From Streptomyces sp. XY006 (lineage in GTDB: Bacteria > Actinomycetota > Actinomycetes > Streptomycetales > Streptomycetaceae), in NCBI RefSeq assembly GCF_002237655.1, contig NZ_NOKT01000010.1, positions 186,001 through 250,000 on the forward strand: a DNA stretch of 64,000 nt. Reading direction: 5' to 3'. Within the stretch, counting starts at the first letter, position 1, and every line of letters starts with the position of its first letter. The position numbers and the translations under genes were made by a program. The notes beneath the pieces were generated by a model. The model had not been told where the DNA came from. It saw only the letters and a list, made by a program, of their open reading frames with translations, and did not search any database. This document shows positions 9,626-19,500 of the stretch, in pieces.

Positions 9626-10633
9626 ATGGCGACAGTCCCGACCGCCCTCGCCGGCCGCCACTTCCTCAAGGAGCTGGACTTCACCGAGGAGGAGTTCCGC
9701 GGGCTGGTCGAGCTGGCCGCCGAGCTGAAGGCCGCCAAGAAGGCCGGGACCGAGACCGCGTACCTGCGGGGCCGGAACATCGCGCTGATCTTCGAGAAGA
9801 CCTCCACCCGCACCCGCTGCGCGTTCGAGGTCGCGGCCGCCGACCAGGGCGCCTCGACCACGTACCTCGACCCCTCCGGCTCCCAGATCGGGCACAAGGA
9901 GTCGGTCAAGGACACCGCGCGGGTGCTGGGCCGGATGTACGACGCGATCGAGTACCGGGGCGACAGCCAGCGGAAGGTGGAGGAGTTCGCGCGGTTCGCC
10001 GGGGTTCCCGTCTACAACGGGCTCACCGACGACTGGCACCCCACCCAGATGCTCGCCGACGTGCTGACCATGACCGAGCACTGCGCCAAGCCGCTGACGG
10101 AGACCGCCTTCGCCTACCTCGGCGACGCCCGCTTCAACATGGGCAACTCCTACCTGGTCACCGGCGCCCTGCTCGGCATGGACGTACGGCTCGTCGCCCC
10201 GAAGGCCTACTGGCCGGCCGAGGAGGTCGTCGACCGGGCCCGCGCGCTCGCCGAGAGCAGCGGCGCCCGGATCACGCTCACCGAGACCGTCGACGAGGGC
10301 GTCCGCGGCGCCGACTTCGTCGCCACCGACGTGTGGGTCTCCATGGGCGAGCCGAAGGAGGTCTGGGACGAGCGCATCACCGCCCTCGCCCCCTACGCCG
10401 TGACCATGGACGTCCTGCGCGCCACCGGCAACCCGGACGTGAAGTTCCTGCACTGCCTGCCCGCCTTCCACGACCTGGGCACGAAGGTCGGCCGGGAGAT
10501 CCACGCCTCGCACGGCCTGGACCACCTGGAGGTCTCCGACGAGGTCTTCGAGTCGGCCCACTCGGTCGTCTTCGACGAGGCGGAGAACCGGATGCACACC
10601 ATCAAGGCCGTCCTGGTCGCGACCCTGGCCTGA
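9626..10633 (+). CDS. argF: Ornithine carbamoyltransferase
   Basis: A 335-residue cytoplasmic enzyme interconverting ornithine plus carbamoyl phosphate with citrulline plus phosphate. The carbamoyl-phosphate site motif [13 protein letters not shown] lies near residues 53-65, [11 protein letters not shown] is conserved, and HCLPAFHD carries the ornithine-domain Cys. The length and pairing with arginine deiminase fit a catabolic (arcB-type) enzyme; the sequence alone does not exclude a biosynthetic one. The gap before it holds a TATGAT -10-like hexamer at 9569-9574 without a convincing -35. I looked for an ARG box there and found none I would call. A second, imperfect copy of the last 20 bases of the gene sits just after its stop. 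Confidence 0.93.
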   Translation: MATVPTALAGRHFLKELDFTEEEFRGLVELAAELKAAKKAGTETAYLRGRNIALIFEKTSTRTRCAFEVAAADQGASTTYLDPSGSQIGHKESVKDTARVLGRMYDAIEYRGDSQRKVEEFARFAGVPVYNGLTDDWHPTQMLADVLTMTEHCAKPLTETAFAYLGDARFNMGNSYLVTGALLGMDVRLVAPKAYWPAEEVVDRARALAESSGARITLTETVDEGVRGADFVATDVWVSMGEPKEVWDERITALAPYAVTMDVLRATGNPDVKFLHCLPAFHDLGTKVGREIHASHGLDHLEVSDEVFESAHSVVFDEAENRMHTIKAVLVATLA

Positions 10634-10676
10634 ACGACCCCCCTCCCACGGCGATCGTGGCAACCCTCGCCTGAAC
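10616..10676. repeat. Imperfect duplication of the argF 3' end
   Basis: Bases 10616-10635 (GTCGCGACCCTGGCCTGAAC) recur as 10657-10676 (GTGGCAACCCTCGCCTGAAC), 16 of 20 identical. The copy includes the Ala-Thr-Leu-Ala codons and the stop. It lies in the gap before the permease gene and looks like a small local duplication. Confidence 0.7.
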
Positions 10677-10777
10677 AGGCCTTATGCTGACCGGCGGCCC
10701 GGAACCACCCCCCTTCCGCGGCCGTCCGCGCGACGCACCCGTCGCACCCCGCACCACCAGAAACGAGCACCACCCGC

Positions 10778-12208
10778 ATGCCCCGCTACAAGTCGCCCCA
10801 CCTGCTGGTGGCCGAATCCGGCGCCGACCGCGAAGGCCACGGCCTCAAGCGCACGATGGGCCTCTTCCAGCTTGTCTGCTTCGGCGTCGGCGCGATCGTC
10901 GGCACCGGCATCTTCGTCGGCCTGTCCGACTCGGTCGCCCAGGCCGGTCCGGCCGTCGTCGTCTCTTTCATCCTCGCCGCGATCACCTGCGTCTTCACCG
11001 CGTTCGCCTTCGCCGAGCTGGGCGGCGCGATCCCGGTCTCCGGCTCCTCGTACTCCTTCGCCTACGCCGGGCTCGGCGAGGGCACGGCCTTCCTCGTCGG
11101 CTGGTGCCTGCTGCTGGAGTACGGCGTGTCGGTGTCCGCGGTGGCGGTCGGCTGGAGCCAGTACGTCAACGAGCTCCTCGACAGCCTCGTCGGACTGCGG
11201 CTCCCCGCGGCCCTGTCGGCCGGCCCCGCCGAGGGCGGCGTGATCAACCTCCCGGCCGTGATCGTCATCGCCATGGCCGCCGTCCTGCTGGTCCGCGGGG
11301 TGCGCGAGAGCGCCCGGGCCACCGCCGCGATGGCCGTCCTCAAGCTCGCCGTGCTCGTGGCCTTCGTCGCGATCGGCTTCACCGCCTTCCAGGACGGCAA
11401 CCTCACCCCGTTCTCGCCGGAGGGCCTGGCCGGCATCGGCGCGGGCACCACCGCCGCCTTCTTCTCGTACATCGGCTTCGACGCGATCACCACGGCCGGT
11501 GAGGAGGCGAAGAACCCCCGCCGGGACATCCCGGTCGCGATCCTGGTCTGCATCGGCCTGGTCACCGTGCTCTACTGCGCGGTCGCGCTCGCCGCGATCG
11601 GCGCCATCGGCGGCGACGCGGTCGGCGGCCGTCCCGCCGCGCTGTCCTACGTGGTCAACCAGGTCACCGGCGCCACCGTCGGCGGCGGCGTGATCGCCTT
11701 CGGCGCGGTCGTCGCCATCGCCTCCGTGGTGCTCGCCGTGATGTACGGCCAGACCCGCATCCTCATGTCGATGTCCCGTGACGGGCTCATCCCGCGGGTC
11801 TTCGAGAGGGTCTCGCCGAAGACCTCCACCCCGGTCGCCGGCACGCTGATCGTCGCGCTCGTCTTCGCGCTGCCCGCCGCCTTCGCGCCGCTGGACGCGG
11901 TGGTCAACCTGTGCACCATCGGCACGCTCGCCATCATGGCCGTCGTCAACATCGCGGTCATCGTCCTGCGCCGCCGCGAGCCGGACCTCGCCCGCACCTT
12001 CCGGGTGCCGCTGTACCCGCTCACCCCGCTGCTCGGCGTCGGCTTCTGCCTGTACCTGATGTACGAGACGGGCCGGGCGACCTGGCTCCAGTTCGCCGTG
12101 TTCCTCGCGGTGGGCGCGGCCCTGTACCTGCTCTACGGGCGCCGGAACTCGCGGCTGGCCCGCGTCACGCCGACGGACGCCGCTGAGCGGGTACCGCAGG
12201 GAGTCTGA
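10778..12208 (+). CDS. APC-family cationic amino-acid permease
   Basis: A 476-residue integral membrane protein with about twelve hydrophobic segments. The first helix has the APC signature GVGAIVGTGIFVGL, and GGAIPVSGSSYSFAYAGLGE is typical of the cationic amino-acid transporter (CAT) branch. It lies 144 bases after ornithine carbamoyltransferase in the same direction, so arginine import or arginine/ornithine exchange for the deiminase pathway is a reasonable inference; specificity cannot be read from the sequence. A TATGCT -10-like hexamer lies at 10683-10688. Its last 44 bases overlap the 3' end of the convergent anti-sigma-type gene, an uncommon tail-to-tail coding overlap. Confidence 0.9.
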   Translation: MPRYKSPHLLVAESGADREGHGLKRTMGLFQLVCFGVGAIVGTGIFVGLSDSVAQAGPAVVVSFILAAITCVFTAFAFAELGGAIPVSGSSYSFAYAGLGEGTAFLVGWCLLLEYGVSVSAVAVGWSQYVNELLDSLVGLRLPAALSAGPAEGGVINLPAVIVIAMAAVLLVRGVRESARATAAMAVLKLAVLVAFVAIGFTAFQDGNLTPFSPEGLAGIGAGTTAAFFSYIGFDAITTAGEEAKNPRRDIPVAILVCIGLVTVLYCAVALAAIGAIGGDAVGGRPAALSYVVNQVTGATVGGGVIAFGAVVAIASVVLAVMYGQTRILMSMSRDGLIPRVFERVSPKTSTPVAGTLIVALVFALPAAFAPLDAVVNLCTIGTLAIMAVVNIAVIVLRRREPDLARTFRVPLYPLTPLLGVGFCLYLMYETGRATWLQFAVFLAVGAALYLLYGRRNSRLARVTPTDAAERVPQGV

Positions 12209-12632
12209 ACCAGACCGCTTTGCCCGACTCGGTGGGCCGGTGTCCGCAGGAGGAGCTCAGGGCGCGGATCAGCAGCAGCCCGCGCCCGTGCTCCTGCCAG
12301 GGGTCGGGCGGCCCGCCGGCCGGGCAGGTGAGGTCGCCGGGCGGAGCCGGGTCGGTGTCGTGCACCTCGACCTGGCAGCCCGACGGCTTCAACTCCACGA
12401 CCAGCTCTATCGGCGTCTCGCCGGAGGTGTGCTCCACGGCGTTGGCCACCAGCTCCGCCGTGAGCAGCTCGGCGGTGTCGCAGTCCGCCCCGTGCTCCAC
12501 CTCGGCCAGCGCCGTACGGACCAGGGCACGGGCCACCGGCACCGCCGCGGCGGTGTGCGGCAGCGCGACGCGCCAGGAGGCGGGGGCTGAGGGGAGTTCG
12601 TACAAGGCGGGTCCGTTCATGGAGCAGGACAT
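12165..12632 (-). CDS. Anti-sigma-type HATPase (RsbW/SpoIIAB-like)
   Basis: A 155-residue protein if started at ATG 12632; ATG 12620 is also possible, and neither has a strong ribosome site. It has the GHKL ATPase fold of bacterial anti-sigma kinases: N box ELVANAVEHT, the D box in VEVHDTDPAPPG, and the G box HGRGLLLIRAL. Streptomyces encodes dozens of these small kinases, which phosphorylate STAS anti-anti-sigma factors or stand in regulatory modules with PP2C phosphatases. No partner STAS gene is adjacent. It converges on the permease gene and overlaps its last 44 coding bases. Its role here is unknown. Confidence 0.85.
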   Translation of the reverse strand: MSCSMNGPALYELPSAPASWRVALPHTAAAVPVARALVRTALAEVEHGADCDTAELLTAELVANAVEHTSGETPIELVVELKPSGCQVEVHDTDPAPPGDLTCPAGGPPDPWQEHGRGLLLIRALSSSCGHRPTESGKAVWFRLPAVPAQRRPSA

Positions 12633-12860
12633 CCTGCTTTCAACCTTATGAATGGTACGGCGCCACTTCCCGGACGCTTCCGAGGGGCACCGGCGGGGGC
12701 ACCGTCGCCCCCCTTGCCGACGGCTTACCCAGGTGAACGCGGTGCCGCGCACGGCTGCTCCCTACCGTTACGCCGGTGTGGACGAGCTGTGACGGATGTG
12801 ACCGGCCCGGAGCACTCCCGGACTCACCGGATTCCTACCCGCACGGCCTATCGCGCACTC

Positions 12861-12890
12861 ATGACGACAGTCACGGATGAGTGATAGCTT
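12861..12890 (+). promoter_or_regulatory. Promoter and palindromic operator for the enoyl-CoA hydratase operon
   Basis: The -35 is ATGACG (12861-12866), the spacer 18 bases and the -10 TAGCTT (12885-12890), about 50 bases before the start codon. The palindrome TGAC-GACA-GTCA (12862-12873) overlaps the -35. The same palindrome, at the same distance from a near-identical -10, occurs at the acyl-CoA dehydrogenase promoter. A wider inverted pair ACTCAT/ATGAGT flanks the site (12857-12882). The rest of the gap 12633-12860 shows no supportable gene; a second -10-like TACCGT lies near 12764. Confidence 0.6.
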
Positions 12891-12940
12891 CGAGGGGTAG
12901 AGCTCTGTGAGGCAGTGCCCGCCCTAGGAGGCCGCCCGTC

Positions 12941-13768
12941 ATGAGTCCCTTCACCGGCTCCGCCGCGCGCACCCCCGGCTGGGAGCATCTGCGCGTCGAC
13001 CTGGCCGACGGCGTCGCGACCGTCACCCTGGCCCGCCCCGCCAAGCTCAACGCGCTCACCTTCGGCGCCTACGCCGACCTGCGCGACCTGCTCGCCGAGC
13101 TGTCCCGGGAGCGGTCCGTGCGGGCCCTGGTGCTGGCCGGCGAGGGGCGCGGCTTCTGCTCCGGCGGTGACGTCGACGAGATCATCGGCGCCACGCTCGC
13201 CATGGACACCGCCCAGCTCCTCGACTTCAACCGGATGACCGGCCAGGTGGTCCGCGCGATCCGCGAGTGCCCGTTCCCGGTGATCGCCTCCCTGCACGGC
13301 GTGGCGGCGGGCGCCGGGGCGGTCCTGGCCCTGGCCGCCGACTTCCGGGTCGCCGACCCCACCACCCGCTTCGCGTTCCTCTTCACCCGCGTCGGCCTCT
13401 CCGGCGGCGACATGGGCGCGGCCTACCTGCTGCCCAGGGTCGTCGGCCTGGGCCACGCCACCCGCCTGCTGATGCTGGGCGACCCGGTCCGCGCCCCCGA
13501 GGCCGAGCGCATCGGCCTGATCAGCGAACTGACCGAGGAGGGTGAGGCCGACGAGACGTCGCAGCGGCTGGCCCACCGCCTGGCGGAGGGCCCCGCCCTG
13601 GCCCACGCCCAGACCAAGGCCCTGCTCACGGCCGAGCTGGACATGCCCCTGGCGGCCTCGGTCGAACTGGACGCCTCCACCCAGGCCCTGCTGATGACCG
13701 GGGAGGACTACGCGGAGTTCCACGCGGCCTTCACCGAGAAGCGCCCGCCGAAATGGAGCGGACGATAG
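12941..13768 (+). CDS. Enoyl-CoA hydratase/isomerase
   Basis: A 275-residue crotonase-fold protein with an AGGAGG ribosome site ten bases before ATG 12941. The CoA-binding and oxyanion-hole motifs are present: ALVLAGEGRGFCSGGDVDE and SLHGVAAGAGAVLALAADFRVAD. Helical trimer-forming segments follow. It directly precedes the fused flavin monooxygenase-reductase with an overlapping stop and start, so both are on one transcript. It probably hydrates or isomerises the alicyclic enoyl-CoA produced by the next enzyme, feeding a beta-oxidation-like route. The exact substrate is not readable from the sequence. Confidence 0.9.
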   Translation: MSPFTGSAARTPGWEHLRVDLADGVATVTLARPAKLNALTFGAYADLRDLLAELSRERSVRALVLAGEGRGFCSGGDVDEIIGATLAMDTAQLLDFNRMTGQVVRAIRECPFPVIASLHGVAAGAGAVLALAADFRVADPTTRFAFLFTRVGLSGGDMGAAYLLPRVVGLGHATRLLMLGDPVRAPEAERIGLISELTEEGEADETSQRLAHRLAEGPALAHAQTKALLTAELDMPLAASVELDASTQALLMTGEDYAEFHAAFTEKRPPKWSGR

Positions 13769-16104
13769 TGGACACGCCTCAAGGGGCGCGGGGAACCGCG
13801 CGGGCAACCACCGGACGCCCGCAGTCGCACACCGGGCCGGACCACCCCCTGCGCGTCGCCGTCATCGGCGGCGGCCCCGGCGGCCTCTACGCCGCCGCCC
13901 TGCTCAAACGCCTCGACCCCACCCGCGACATCACCGTCTGGGAACGCAACGCCCCCGACGACACCTTCGGCTTCGGCGTGGTCCTGTCCGACGAGACCCT
14001 CGGCGGCATAGAGCACGCCGACCCCACCGTCTACCGGGCCCTCCAGCGGGACTTCGTCCGCTGGGACGACATCGACATCGTCCACCGGGGCGTACGCCAC
14101 ACCTCAGGCGGCCACGGATTCGCCGCGCTCGGCCGCCGGCGTCTGCTGGAGATCCTCCACACCCGCTGCCGCGACCTCGGCGTCCGCCTCCGCTTCCGCA
14201 CCGGGGCGCCCGACGACCTCCCGCACACCCACGACCTGGTCGTCGCCGCGGACGGCATCCACAGCACCACCCGCGACAGGTACGCGGACGTCTTCCGTCC
14301 CCGGGCCACCGCACACCGCTGCCGCTACATCTGGCTCGCCACCGACTTCCCGTTCGGATCCTTCCGCTTCGACATCGCCGAGACCGAACACGGCGTGATG
14401 CAGCTCCACGGCTACCCCTACGCGCCGGACGCCTCCACCGTGATCATCGAGATGCGCGAAGAGGTCTGGCGGGCGGCCGGCTTCGACGAGCTCGGCGAGG
14501 CCGAGTCGATCGAGCGCTGCGCCAAGATCTTCGCCGAGGCGCTCCACGGCCGGCCCCTGCGGTCGAACAACTCCACCTGGACGACGTTCCGCACGGTCGT
14601 CAACGAGCGCTGGTCGCACGGCAACGTCGTGCTCCTCGGCGACGCCGCCCACACCGCCCACTTCTCCATCGGCTCCGGCACGAAGCTGGCCGTCGAGGAC
14701 GCCCTGGCGCTCGCGGCCTGCCTTCAGGAGCAGGACTCCCTGCCCGAGGCGCTGACCGCCTACGAGGCCGAGCGGCGCCCGGTCGTCGCCTCCACGCAGC
14801 GGGCGGCACGGGCCAGCCTGGAGTGGTTCGAGAACCTCGCCCTCTACCTGGACCAGCCGCCCCGCCAGTTCGCCTTCAACCTGCTCACCCGCAGCCGCCG
14901 CGTCACCCACGACAACCTCCGCCTGCGCGACGCGCACTTCACCCAGGCGGTGGAGCGGGAGTTCGGCTGCCCGCCCGGCACACCCCCCATGTTCACCCCG
15001 TTCCGGCTGCGCGGCCTGACCCTGCGCAACCGGGTCGTCGTCTCGCCCATGGACATGTACTCGGCGGTCGACGGCGTCCCCGGCGACTTCCACCTCGTCC
15101 ACCTGGGCGCGCGGGCACTGGGCGGGGCGGGGCTGGTGGTGACGGAGATGGTGTGCGTCAGCGAGGAGGGCCGGATCACGCCCGGCTGCGCCGGCCTCTA
15201 CACCGGACGGCAGGCCGAGGCCTGGAAGCGGATCACGGACTTCGTGCACGCGCAGGCCCCCGGCACGGCGATCGGCGTGCAGCTCGGCCACAGCGGCCGC
15301 AAGGGCTCCACGAAGGTGATGTGGGAGGGCATGGACGAGCCGCTGCCGGAGGGCAACTGGCCGCTCGTGGCCGCCTCGCCGCTGCCCTACAAGCCTTCCG
15401 GCCAGACGCCGCGCGAGCTCTCCCGCGCCCAGCTCACCGATCTGCGCGAGCAGTTCGCCGCCGCGGCCTGCCGTGCCGCCCGGGCCGGCTTCGACCTGCT
15501 CGAACTGCACTGCGCCCACGGCTATCTGCTCTCCGGCTTCCTCTCGCCGCTGACCAACCGCCGCACCGACGCCTACGGCGGCAGCCTGGACAAGCGGCTG
15601 CGCTTCCCGCTGGAGGTCTTCGACGCCGTGCGCACCGCGTGGCCGGGGGAGCGGCCCATGACGGTCCGCATCTCCGCGACCGACTGGGCCGAGGGCGGCA
15701 CGAGCGCCGAGGAGGCCGTGGAGATCGCCCGGGCCTTCGCCGCGCACGGCGCCGACGCGATCGACGTGTCGACAGGGCAGGTCGTGGCGGACGAGCGGCC
15801 CGACTTCGGACGCTCGTACCAGACGCCCTTCGCGGACCGGATCCGGCACGCCACCGGCGTCCCGGTGATCGCGGTCGGCGCGATCTCCTCCTGGGACGAC
15901 GTCAACTCCCTGATCCTGGCGGGCCGCACGGACCTGTGCGCCCTGGCCCGCCCGCACCTCTACGACCCGCACTGGACCCTGCACGCGGCCGCCGAACAGG
16001 GCTACACGGGCCCGGCCGCCCCCTGGCCGGCCCCCTACCGCGCGGGCAGCCGCCGCCCCCGCACGGGCCGCACGGACGCCCCCAAGCCGCGGCTGAGCCT
16101 GTGA
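13768..16104 (+). CDS. Fused flavin monooxygenase/old-yellow-enzyme: anthraniloyl-CoA (or salicylyl-CoA) monooxygenase-reductase
   Basis: GTG 13768 is preferred (GGAG eight bases upstream, one-base overlap with the preceding stop), giving 778 residues; an upstream ATG at 13753 is in frame. Residues about 25-400 are a salicylate-hydroxylase-type FAD monooxygenase with VAVIGGGPGGLYAA and GDAAHTAHFSIGSG. Residues about 410-770 are an old-yellow-enzyme barrel (NRVVVSPMDMYSA, HCAHGYLLSGFLSPLTNRR). This two-domain fusion and length match 2-aminobenzoyl-CoA monooxygenase/reductase of Azoarcus, which oxygenates and then reduces the ring, and the bifunctional salicylyl-CoA 5-hydroxylase of Streptomyces. 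The neighbouring aryl-CoA ligase and RidA deaminase favour the aminobenzoyl-CoA reaction; this choice is inference. Confidence 0.88.
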   Translation: MDTPQGARGTARATTGRPQSHTGPDHPLRVAVIGGGPGGLYAAALLKRLDPTRDITVWERNAPDDTFGFGVVLSDETLGGIEHADPTVYRALQRDFVRWDDIDIVHRGVRHTSGGHGFAALGRRRLLEILHTRCRDLGVRLRFRTGAPDDLPHTHDLVVAADGIHSTTRDRYADVFRPRATAHRCRYIWLATDFPFGSFRFDIAETEHGVMQLHGYPYAPDASTVIIEMREEVWRAAGFDELGEAESIERCAKIFAEALHGRPLRSNNSTWTTFRTVVNERWSHGNVVLLGDAAHTAHFSIGSGTKLAVEDALALAACLQEQDSLPEALTAYEAERRPVVASTQRAARASLEWFENLALYLDQPPRQFAFNLLTRSRRVTHDNLRLRDAHFTQAVEREFGCPPGTPPMFTPFRLRGLTLRNRVVVSPMDMYSAVDGVPGDFHLVHLGARALGGAGLVVTEMVCVSEEGRITPGCAGLYTGRQAEAWKRITDFVHAQAPGTAIGVQLGHSGRKGSTKVMWEGMDEPLPEGNWPLVAASPLPYKPSGQTPRELSRAQLTDLREQFAAAACRAARAGFDLLELHCAHGYLLSGFLSPLTNRRTDAYGGSLDKRLRFPLEVFDAVRTAWPGERPMTVRISATDWAEGGTSAEEAVEIARAFAAHGADAIDVSTGQVVADERPDFGRSYQTPFADRIRHATGVPVIAVGAISSWDDVNSLILAGRTDLCALARPHLYDPHWTLHAAAEQGYTGPAAPWPAPYRAGSRRPRTGRTDAPKPRLSL

Positions 16105-16226
16105 GGTGACGGCGGTTTCGAGCCGAACCGCAGCCTGAAGGGCGGAGGTTGCCTATCCGGCAGCGGCCTGTTACTACGCTGAGTCGTCATCCGTTCACTA
16201 CGGCATCGAAGGACAGACAGCCACCG

Positions 16227-16598
16227 ATGACGGCCATCACCAGCATCCGACTCGACGACGGCTCGCTGCTGCGCGTCGAGACCACGGCACCGGCTTCGCC
16301 GCACACCGTGGCAGAGGACCCCTACGAACCCATCCGCCGACCGCGCCCGGCGGATGACGTGACGGGCGCGGCGGACACCCTGCGCAGCGCCGTCGACCGG
16401 GTCCGTCCGGCGATCGCGGACATTGTGGGCTCCCTGCGCTCCCTGCCTCGCCGTCCCGACCGGATCACACTGGAGTTCGGGGTGAAGGTGACCACCGAGG
16501 CAGGAGTGGTCGTGGCAAGGACCGCGGCCGAGGCACACTTCACGGTCGGCGTCGAGTGGGACGCCGCGAGCGTCGCCGGAACCACCGATGCCGGCTAG
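16227..16598 (+). CDS. Trypco1 (CU044_2847-type) trypsin-co-occurring protein
   Basis: A 123-residue protein starting at ATG 16227. The C-terminal half (ITLEFGVKVTTEAGVVVAR, then AAEAHFTVGVEWD) is the hallmark of the trypsin-co-occurring domain 1 family. The N-terminal part is a short strand segment (ITSIRLDDGSLLRVET) and a helical middle. The family almost always sits immediately upstream of trypsin-like/STAND effectors, as here: its last 11 bases overlap the next start. It is thought to be a partner or regulator of the protease module in bacterial conflict systems; no biochemical role can be read from the sequence. Confidence 0.85.
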   Translation: MTAITSIRLDDGSLLRVETTAPASPHTVAEDPYEPIRRPRPADDVTGAADTLRSAVDRVRPAIADIVGSLRSLPRRPDRITLEFGVKVTTEAGVVVARTAAEAHFTVGVEWDAASVAGTTDAG

Positions 16599-19500
16599 TT
16601 CCCTACCGCGCCGGGCACGATACGAACGCGGCGCCGCCCGGGTGCTCGCACCGGACGGCGAGCCGGTCGGTGCGGGATTCCTCCTGGACGACGACCTGCT
16701 GTGCACGTGTGCCCACGTCGTGGCCGCACCTGACGGCAGCCGCCCATCGCAGCCCGTCGAGGTCGACTTCCCGCTGCTCGCCGGTGCCGAACCGGGCCCT
16801 CGCGTGCCCGCGGTGGTGGAGAACTGGTGGCCCGAGGACGACATCGCGCACCTGCGCCTGACCACGACGGTGGACGGGACCGAGCCGCTGCCCCTCGCGG
16901 ACGGCACCGAGAACGAATGGAACCGCGAGATTCGCGCCTTCGGCTTCCCGCCGAAGGTATCCCGCGGGGTGAACGCGACCGGCACCATGCGCGGCCGGCA
17001 GCGCGCCGACCTCATCCAACTCGACCTGACCGCGCACGGCGTGCGGATCGGCCCCGGGTTCAGCGGCGCCGCTGTCTGGGATCCGCAGGAGGAGGCCGTC
17101 GTCGGCATGCTCACCACGCGGGGCAGAGGGCCGATCGGCGACACCGCCTACCTGCTGGCCGCGGACCGGCTGACTGATCCCGACGCCCTGCCGTGCCCGT
17201 TCCGCGGCCTGGCCCGGTTCGAGAGCGAACACGCCCGGTACTTCCACGGTCGCGACGACGAAGTGGGCAAGCTGGTGCGGGCGTTGGAGACCCGCCCCCT
17301 CACCGTTCTCGTCGGACCCTCCGGAAGCGGCAAGTCGTCCCTGCTCAGAGCAGGTCTGCTGGCTGCCGTCCGCAAGCGGGGGACGCCTTGGGCGCTGCGG
17401 GTGCCCGAGCCCGCCGACCCGGCCGGCACATCCGCCGGGGACGCCGACGCCTGGGTCGCCGAAGCGGTCACGGCGGCCTGGCACGACGCCGTACCGGACG
17501 AGGCCGCCCGGCGCGACCGCTTCGAGGCCGTCCGTGCGGCGTGCGCCGGCGACGAGGCCGGACGGCGGGTGCTGCGCGGTCGGCTCACCCACGAACTCGG
17601 CCCGCCCGGCGCCGTGTTGCTCCTCGACCAGTTCGAGGAGTACGCCGTGGCCTCCCCGCCGGGAGCCCTGCGCGCCTTCCGCGCCCTGTCGGCACTGGCC
17701 CAGGCGCCTGATCCGGCCCAGGGCGGCGGTCTGCGCGTCGTGCTCACCGCTCGCTCCGCCACGCTGGAGGCCCTCACCGCCGCCGACACCTCGGCCCGGT
17801 TGGACGGTGCCGTCCAGTTCCTCGCGCCGATGACCGCCGAAGCCCTGACCCGGGCCGTGGAGGAACCGGTGCGGGCGGTCGCGGGCCTGCGACTGGAGGA
17901 GGGGCTCGCCCGGCGCCTGGTGTCGGACGCCGTGGACGAACCGGGCTGCCTGCCCTTGCTGCAGTTCGCCCTGACCCGGCTGTGGGAACAGCGCAAGGCG
18001 CACACCATGACCCACGCCGCCTACGAGCGCACCGGCGGTGTCGTCAAGGCGCTGGCCGAGTACGCGAACGACGCGCTCCGGGACTGCCTCGCCTCGACGG
18101 GTGTCCCGGAGGACGCGGCCCGCAGGCTGTTCCAGCAACTGGCCCGGCCCGACGGCCAGGGCGGATTCACCCGGCGCGCCGCCCCGATCCGGCAGCTGTC
18201 GCCGGAACAGGCAGCGCTCGCCCGCGCCCTGGCCGGCCGCCGGCTGCTCGTGTGGGACGTCGTGGAGCGGCCCGATCCGTCCGCGCGGGCCGGCACCGTG
18301 CAGGTGGTGCACGAAGCCCTCCTGCGCGAGTGGGAGCGTCCGGCGGCCTGGCTGCACGAAGGCGCCGACTTCCTGGAGTGGCACGAACGCACCGCCCGGG
18401 ACGCGGCCGAGTGGGACGGCGCCGGCCGGCCCGACGGACTGCTGCCCCATGGAGCCCGCCTGGCCCAAGGGCTGCAGTGGCTCGTCCAGCGGCCCGACGA
18501 CCTCACCGGCACCGAGCGGGCCTATCTGGAGGCGGGCCGGCGGCGGCAGCGGCGCGGACTGCGCCGGCTCTGGGGCGTGACCGCCCTGGTGACCGTGCTC
18601 GCGGTGCTGGCGTCCACCCTCGCGGTGAGCACGTACCGCGCCCTCCAGCGGGACCGGGCACAGCTGCGCACGGCCGCCGCAGCGGAACTGGGCACGCTCG
18701 CCGCCGATGTGGCCGACCGCTCGCCGGACAGCGCGTTCCGCTACGCGGCCGGCGCCTGGTCCGCGCGCCCCACCCCACAGGCGCGGCAGGCCCTGCTCGG
18801 GCAGTACGTGCGCGCCGCGGACGTGACGTCCGCGCACAGCGGGCTGTGGCCGGGCACCGCGCAGTGGACCTCCATGTCCCCGGACGGCCGGACCATGGTG
18901 GTGCTCTCGCGCCGGGACGGAGCCGCGGACCTGACAGCGACGGTGGTGACCGGTGCGGTCGACGGACGGCCCCGGGCCGCCCGGCTGCGCGGCTTCCCCA
19001 CCGGCCTGCGTCCGCAGAGCTTCCGGGACGCCGTCAGCCCCGACGGCCGTCACTACGCCCTGGCCGTCTGGGACGGCAGGGTGCTGGTGTGGGACCTCGC
19101 CACCGCCGGATCCGGGCCGCGCCGGCTGTCAGGGGCGCTGCCCGAGCGCGGAGACGTGTACAGCCCGCACATCGACTTCTCCGACGACGGATCCCGGCTC
19201 CTGTACTTCCTCTCCTTCGAGACCCCCCGCCCCGAGGACGACGGGCGCACGTCGCTCGTCCGGCTCTGGGACACCGGCACCGGCCGCGCCCTTCCGGTGC
19301 CGCAGCGCGTCGTGGCGCAGCGGAAGCCGGTCAAGGCCTGGCTGCCGGGAGACGGCGAGCGCATCGCCGTCGCCGGCACCCGCGCGAAGGGGGAGGAGCG
19401 CTTCCTCGACCTCTACGCCACCTCCTCGGGCGAGCACGTCCGCCGCGTCTACGGGCCGAGGACCGCCGTGAACCAGGAGCCGGCCGACCCGTACGGGGGC

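Noticed and set aside
12648..12884. 78-residue plus-strand ORF upstream of the enoyl-CoA hydratase gene
   Set aside because: No ribosome site or recognised motif; it runs into the hydratase promoter.
14104..15984. 626-residue minus-strand ORF
   Set aside because: Antisense to the fused monooxygenase-reductase; no motifs.
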